From Asticcacaulis sp. (GTDB lineage: Bacteria > Pseudomonadota > Alphaproteobacteria > Caulobacterales > Caulobacteraceae), in contig NZ_JAIWNX010000240.1 of the NCBI RefSeq assembly GCF_020217185.1, positions 1 through 10,248 on the forward strand: a stretch of 10,248 nt of DNA, written 5' to 3'. Both the position numbers and the translations under genes were made by a program. Shown one piece after another: positions 7,521-10,248 of this stretch (the stretch's first letter is position 1; each line of letters begins with the position of its first letter). The notes beneath the pieces are model-generated. The model worked only from the letters and a program-made list of their open reading frames with translations, did no database searches and had not been told where the DNA came from.

Positions 7521-8864
7521 TCAGGAGACTTTGAGCTTTTTGATCCGCTCGGCGTGCTGACGGATCAGGCCTTGCGTCGAAGTGTCGGTATTGAAGACGC
7601 TGTACCAGCCCTGCGGCTCGTGCGGCGGATCGCCGACATAGGCGGTTTCCCCACGCAGCATCCAGTAATCCTTATGCAGGGCGCGGCCCGCACCGCCCCA
7701 GGCCCAGAAGTTCGACCCCGACACCGGCCCGCCGGTTTTCACCGCGTCTTCGACCGCCTTATAGATCATGCCATAAAACTTGTCTTTCCAGACGGTTGGC
7801 GTGCCCGGCTCATATTTCACTTCATCTCTGGGGAAGCCGAATTCTTCGAAGACCAGCGGCTTGTTCATCGCCGTGGCGATGCGGATATGGTCGTCGATAT
7901 ATTTTTGCACCTTGGCCGCGCCGGCATCGAAAGTGCCGGGCAGGTCCTTGCCATCGACCCAGCTCCAGTTCTGCGGCCAGATGTGCGCCGTCAGGTAGTC
8001 GATCTCCTTATGCGCATCGATCAGGAATGTTTCATTGCCGACGACGCCCATCAGACCCTCATGGCCCAGCGACACCAGATGATGCGGCGCCAGCGAGCGG
8101 ATCAGTTTGGCCGTCGATGAAATCCACGCCAGATAGGCCGGCATGTGCTGCGCGGCGATCTCAGGCCCGCCACCGGGGCGCGGCTCGTTGCTGAGCTGCC
8201 AGGCCATGATGGTGGAGTCGTCGCGATACGGCTTTTTCGTCAGCGAATTGGTGCGCTTGAGCAGGAACTGCACATAGTCGTGGTACATGGCCACGGCCTT
8301 TTCATTGGCATAGAATCGCGAGCCGACATCGGCAAACTCCGGCCACGGGTGGGCCGGGTCGCCATTATTGATATAGTGGCCGGTCGTGTAGTCGAGATAG
8401 GCCATCATGCCGCCCGACCATTCCCAGAAGTTGGTCAGGTACAGCACGGCCTTCATGCCGCGCTTGTGCATTTCGACCAGCAGGTAATCCAGACCGATCA
8501 GCAGGTCTTCGTTGTATTTGCCGTTTTCGCGCGTGCGGAAGGCCGGATCGAGCGAGTTTTTCAGCGGCGACAGCTCAGACGAGGCCAGAACGCGCAGATT
8601 GGTGACCCCCAGCGCCTTGAGATCATCCAGTTCCTTCTGAAGACGCTTGCGGTCACCGAAGGCGGCATCGGCCCCCAGATAGGCACCGTACCAGATATTG
8701 GCCCCGACGAAGCGATAGGTTTCGCCTTTGAGTTTGAAATGCGGGCCCTGAACGGTGACGAAATCACCGGTCGGGGTGGCAGCCGAGGCATGGCTGACCA
8801 TCGTCAGGGCACCGAGGCTGAGCGAAGCCAGCAGGGCGCTGCGGCGGGAAAGGGACGCGGGCAT
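7521..8864 (-). CDS. Tat-exported GH5-type endo-1,4-beta-mannanase
   Basis: 447-residue glycoside hydrolase that probably cleaves internal beta-1,4-mannosidic bonds of mannan or glucomannan outside the cytoplasm. The N-terminus carries a twin-arginine signal, SRRSALL at residues 6-12, then a hydrophobic stretch and a likely cut after SHASA (24-28). The (beta/alpha)8 fold shows the GH5 hallmarks: NLRVLASSE with Arg91; the acid/base Glu227 in QLSNEPRP; His294 in LTAHIWPQNW; the nucleophile Glu341 in PLVFEEFG; and Trp388 in NFWAWGG. This set is closest to GH5 subfamily 7 mannanases, by memory of the family. Length is normal for a single catalytic domain. The ATG at 8864 is chosen over an open extension to 9005 because AGGAAGG (8871-8877) lies six bases upstream and the signal peptide begins here. 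No transporter or regulator gene is adjacent. Substrate specificity could also include glucomannan. Confidence 0.88.
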   Translation of the reverse strand: MPASLSRRSALLASLSLGALTMVSHASAATPTGDFVTVQGPHFKLKGETYRFVGANIWYGAYLGADAAFGDRKRLQKELDDLKALGVTNLRVLASSELSPLKNSLDPAFRTRENGKYNEDLLIGLDYLLVEMHKRGMKAVLYLTNFWEWSGGMMAYLDYTTGHYINNGDPAHPWPEFADVGSRFYANEKAVAMYHDYVQFLLKRTNSLTKKPYRDDSTIMAWQLSNEPRPGGGPEIAAQHMPAYLAWISSTAKLIRSLAPHHLVSLGHEGLMGVVGNETFLIDAHKEIDYLTAHIWPQNWSWVDGKDLPGTFDAGAAKVQKYIDDHIRIATAMNKPLVFEEFGFPRDEVKYEPGTPTVWKDKFYGMIYKAVEDAVKTGGPVSGSNFWAWGGAGRALHKDYWMLRGETAYVGDPPHEPQGWYSVFNTDTSTQGLIRQHAERIKKLKVS

Positions 8865-9033
8865 GGGAATCCTTCCTGTTTGTTTTTGGTGGACGCAACT
8901 TAACCTGTAATAATTATTTTTGAAATATTTAATCGATGAACGGACGTTTTTGGCTGACGGCTGAGGATTTATCCCCACAGGCTCTTGGCAATCGCCAAGT
9001 GTCACGATAGAAGCGCATTCCGCTCAAAGGCAA
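8865..9033. other. Intergenic region between the divergent mannanase and tRNA-Ser
   Basis: This stretch holds the mannanase ribosome site (8871-8877), an AT-rich block at about 8898-8935 that includes the 10-bp palindrome AATAATTATT (8909-8918) and likely contains the mannanase promoter, and the candidate tRNA promoter with its inverted repeat (8984-9013). I could not place a convincing -35/-10 pair for the mannanase. No gene is supported here; the open frame reaching 9005 is an N-terminal run-on of the mannanase frame. Confidence 0.5.
8984..9013 (+). promoter_or_regulatory. Candidate promoter of tRNA-Ser with overlapping inverted repeat
   Basis: TTGGCA (8985-8990) resembles a -35 element. 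After 17 bases, TAGAAG (9008-9013) sits at the -10 position, and the wider GATAGAAG partly fits the Caulobacter housekeeping -10 GCTANAWC. Transcription would begin near 9020, about 14 bases before the mature tRNA. The -35 is embedded in a perfect inverted repeat, CTTGGC-AATC-GCCAAG (8984-8999). No T-run follows, so the repeat is not a terminator. Confidence 0.4.
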
Positions 9034-9123
9034 GGACAGGTGGCCGAGTGGTTTAAGGCAGCGGTCTTGAAAACCGCCGTAGGTGGAAGCCTACCGTGGG
9101 TTCGAATCCCACCCTGTCCGCCA
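9034..9123 (+). tRNA. tRNA-Ser (anticodon UGA)
   Basis: A 90-nt class II tRNA with encoded CCA. The acceptor stem is GGACAGG (9034-9040) with CCTGTCC (9113-9119), discriminator G at 9120 and CCA at 9121-9123. The anticodon stem GCGGT (9061-9065) pairs with ACCGC (9073-9077) around the loop CTTGAAA, giving anticodon TGA at 9068-9070, which reads UCA and other UCN codons. The long variable arm (GTAGGTGGAAGCCTAC) is typical of serine tRNAs, and the T arm contains GGTTCGAATCC. Serine tRNA genes are frequent integration sites for mobile elements, which matters because accessory DNA starts shortly downstream. Confidence 0.97.
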
Positions 9124-9331
9124 TCTAAAATTGAAAATGCTGGATTTTTTCTAGTTTCAAGTGATGGTTCCCTAAATGGCTCCCTAAACCTTTCGGTATC
9201 TGCGTGCGGACCTAGGTCGCCCACGACGCAAGGGACCACATCATTAAGGTTCGTCATTTCACATGAAGGCGATTGGGGGCGCCGGAGCTAAGTTCACCCG
9301 AGAGCTGTGTTTCATATAAATACGCACTTGC
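9124..9331. other. Gene-free junction between tRNA-Ser and the CRISPR array
   Basis: No coding region is supported in these 208 bases. The first 70 bases are AT-rich and contain TTGAAA (9131-9136) with its inverse TTTCAA (9155-9160) and a T-run at 9145-9150, which might act as a weak tRNA terminator. At 9165-9188 there is a tandem pair of 12-mers, TGGTTCCCTAAA and TGGCTCCCTAAA, differing at one base. The remainder up to the first repeat is unremarkable. Its position directly 3' of a tRNA suggests a scar or attachment region of an integrated element, but no integrase fragment can be read. Confidence 0.45.
9165..9188. repeat. 12-bp tandem direct repeat downstream of tRNA-Ser
   Basis: TGGTTCCCTAAA (9165-9176) is followed without gap by TGGCTCCCTAAA (9177-9188), one mismatch in twelve. 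It lies 42 bases after the tRNA CCA end. Such short repeats occur near integrase binding arms at tRNA attachment sites, but a role here is only a guess. Confidence 0.6.
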
Positions 9332-10248
9332 CGATTCATCCCCGCGTGGGCGGGGAGCAGTCCGCGAAGAAATGAGCGTTCTGAATTGGGCGCGGTTCAT
9401 CCCCGCGTGGGCGGGGAGCAGTCATAGCGGGCTGGGGTGCGGTGTGGTGTTTCCGGTTCATCCCCGCGTGGGCGGGGAGCAGGTTTGAAATTGTCGTTCG
9501 CGGGAACGAACGGTCGGTTCATCCCCGCGTGGGCGGGGAGCAGAGATAGAAGAGGATCAGCATGGCGCTGATCAGCGGTTCATCCCCGCGTGGGCGGGGA
9601 GCAGAAGGGCATTCTTCATGCCGTTTTGCGTGGTGGCGGTTCATCCCCGCGTGGGCGGGGAGCAGGTGTCGTCGTCACAAAAACCCGTGGATCAGGCGGT
9701 TCATCCCCGCGTGGGCGGGGAGCACCAGCAGGACATTGCCGATAATAACGGCCGTGTCGGTTCATCCCCGCGTGGGCGGGGAGCACGCCGTGAGGGTGGT
9801 TTCGGTTTTGATCCCCGTCGGTTCATCCCCGCGTGGGCGGGGAGCACGTACTCGGTTTGGGCTTTCGCCTTTTCCAGCGCGGTTCATCCCCGCGTGGGCG
9901 GGGAGCACCCTTCAAGGCTATGAGGGGCGGCATCAGGACACGGTTTATCCCCGCGTGGGCGGGGAGCACTTGCGCGTTGAGCGTGGCGCTCGTCGCGAAT
10001 GCGGTTCATCCCCGCGTGGGCGGGGAGCACGATCATGTCCTGAAGGGTGGCGTACATCGGGTCGGTTCATCCCCGCGTGGGCGGGGAGAACGCGTTCGGA
10101 AAACTGCGGCGGCACAAGGAAACCGGTTCATCCCCGCGTGGGCGGGGAGCACCTTAAGTGTTCAGGTAGTAACCGTGTTGGGCGCGGTTCATCCCCGCGT
10201 GGGCGGGGAGCACACGGTGAAACCACTACCGTTGAATGGAAGGGCCGG
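9332..10248 (-). CRISPR. Type I-E CRISPR array, 15 full repeats, continuing past the window
   Basis: Adaptive-immunity array. The 29-nt repeat begins CGGTTCATCCCC and ends GGCGGGGAGCA plus G or C on the plus strand. Inside it CCCCGC and GCGGGG form the six-bp hairpin, with a four-base loop, that Cas6e recognises. Repeats start at 9332, 9393, 9454, 9515, 9576, 9637, 9697, 9758, 9819, 9880, 9941, 10002, 10063, 10124 and 10185; CGG at 10246-10248 begins a sixteenth. Spacers are 32 nt, except 9666-9696 at 31 nt. Compared with the E. coli I-E repeat, the transcribed strand is minus, giving crRNA 5' handle AUGAACCG. The leader should therefore be beyond the right edge, and 9332 is the trailer end. 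Repeat variants: G to A at base 3 in the first; C to T at base 6 at 9941; AGCAC to AGAAC at 10063. No cas gene is in the window. Confidence 0.95.

Noticed and set aside
8970..8980. TTATCCCCACA resembling a DnaA box
   Set aside because: It carries two extra C bases compared with TTATCCACA, stands alone and has no origin-like surroundings.
8865..9005. N-terminal extension of the mannanase by 47 codons
   Set aside because: The ATG at 8864 has a good ribosome site and starts a Tat signal peptide; the extension would bury that signal and runs through AT-rich promoter-like DNA.
9024..9257. Minus-strand open frame of 77 codons reading GGIRTHGRLPPTAVFKTAALNHS
   Set aside because: This is the antisense of the tRNA-Ser gene, a well-known false protein in databases; it has no ribosome site or independent support.
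9271..9299. A possible further decayed repeat one period before 9332 (GGGCGCCGGAGCTAAG nearby)
   Set aside because: The similarity to the repeat end is partial and out of phase by about eight bases, and the CGGTTCATCCCC half is absent.
9273..9923. Two plus-strand open frames with repeated VHPRVGGE or FIPAWAGS peptides
   Set aside because: They are translations of the CRISPR repeats; periodicity comes from the 61-bp repeat-spacer unit and not from a repeat protein.

Overview
The window reads as a high-GC alphaproteobacterial chromosome segment, most likely Caulobacteraceae (an Asticcacaulis- or Caulobacter-like bacterium). The grounds are the protein sequences, a PopA-like degenerate GGDEF protein, an SdhE-Mfd pair next to RecG, and a probable -10 element of the Caulobacter type ahead of the tRNA. 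The genus is inference; no database was searched.

Layout, left to right. (1) 1-5100 is a DNA-repair block. A 5' fragment of recG runs leftward out of the window. Divergent from it is a tight pair, sdhE (succinate dehydrogenase flavinylation factor) then mfd (transcription-repair coupling factor), with mfd's ATG directly after sdhE's stop. An 8-bp perfect inverted repeat lies between the divergent starts. (2) 5097-6777, minus strand, holds a tusA-family sulfur carrier followed by a PopA-like protein with two receiver-like domains and a GGDEF domain that keeps the c-di-GMP I-site but has lost its active site. The PopA-like gene and mfd overlap tail to tail by four bases. (3) 6867-7510 holds a small exported protein of unknown function and a strong bidirectional terminator. 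(4) 7521-8864, minus strand, is a Tat-exported GH5-type endo-mannanase. (5) 9034-9123 is tRNA-Ser(UGA) with a candidate promoter. (6) 9124-9331 is a gene-free stretch that looks like the boundary between core genome and accessory DNA. (7) 9332-10248 is a type I-E CRISPR array of 15 complete repeats and 15 complete spacers, with the first three bases of a sixteenth repeat at the window edge.

By the polarity of the I-E repeat the array is transcribed on the minus strand. The old (trailer) end therefore lies beside the tRNA, and the leader and probably the cas operon lie beyond the right edge. Repeats 1-6 carry one terminal base variant and repeats 7-15 another. The switch coincides with the only 31-nt spacer, which makes a visible marker of array history.

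Everything left of the tRNA looks like ordinary conserved chromosome. The CRISPR array is the one accessory element. I see no clear evidence of an undescribed system; the most useful leads are the two-layer array, its tRNA-flanked position, the I-site-only PopA-like protein and the inverted repeat at recG/sdhE.
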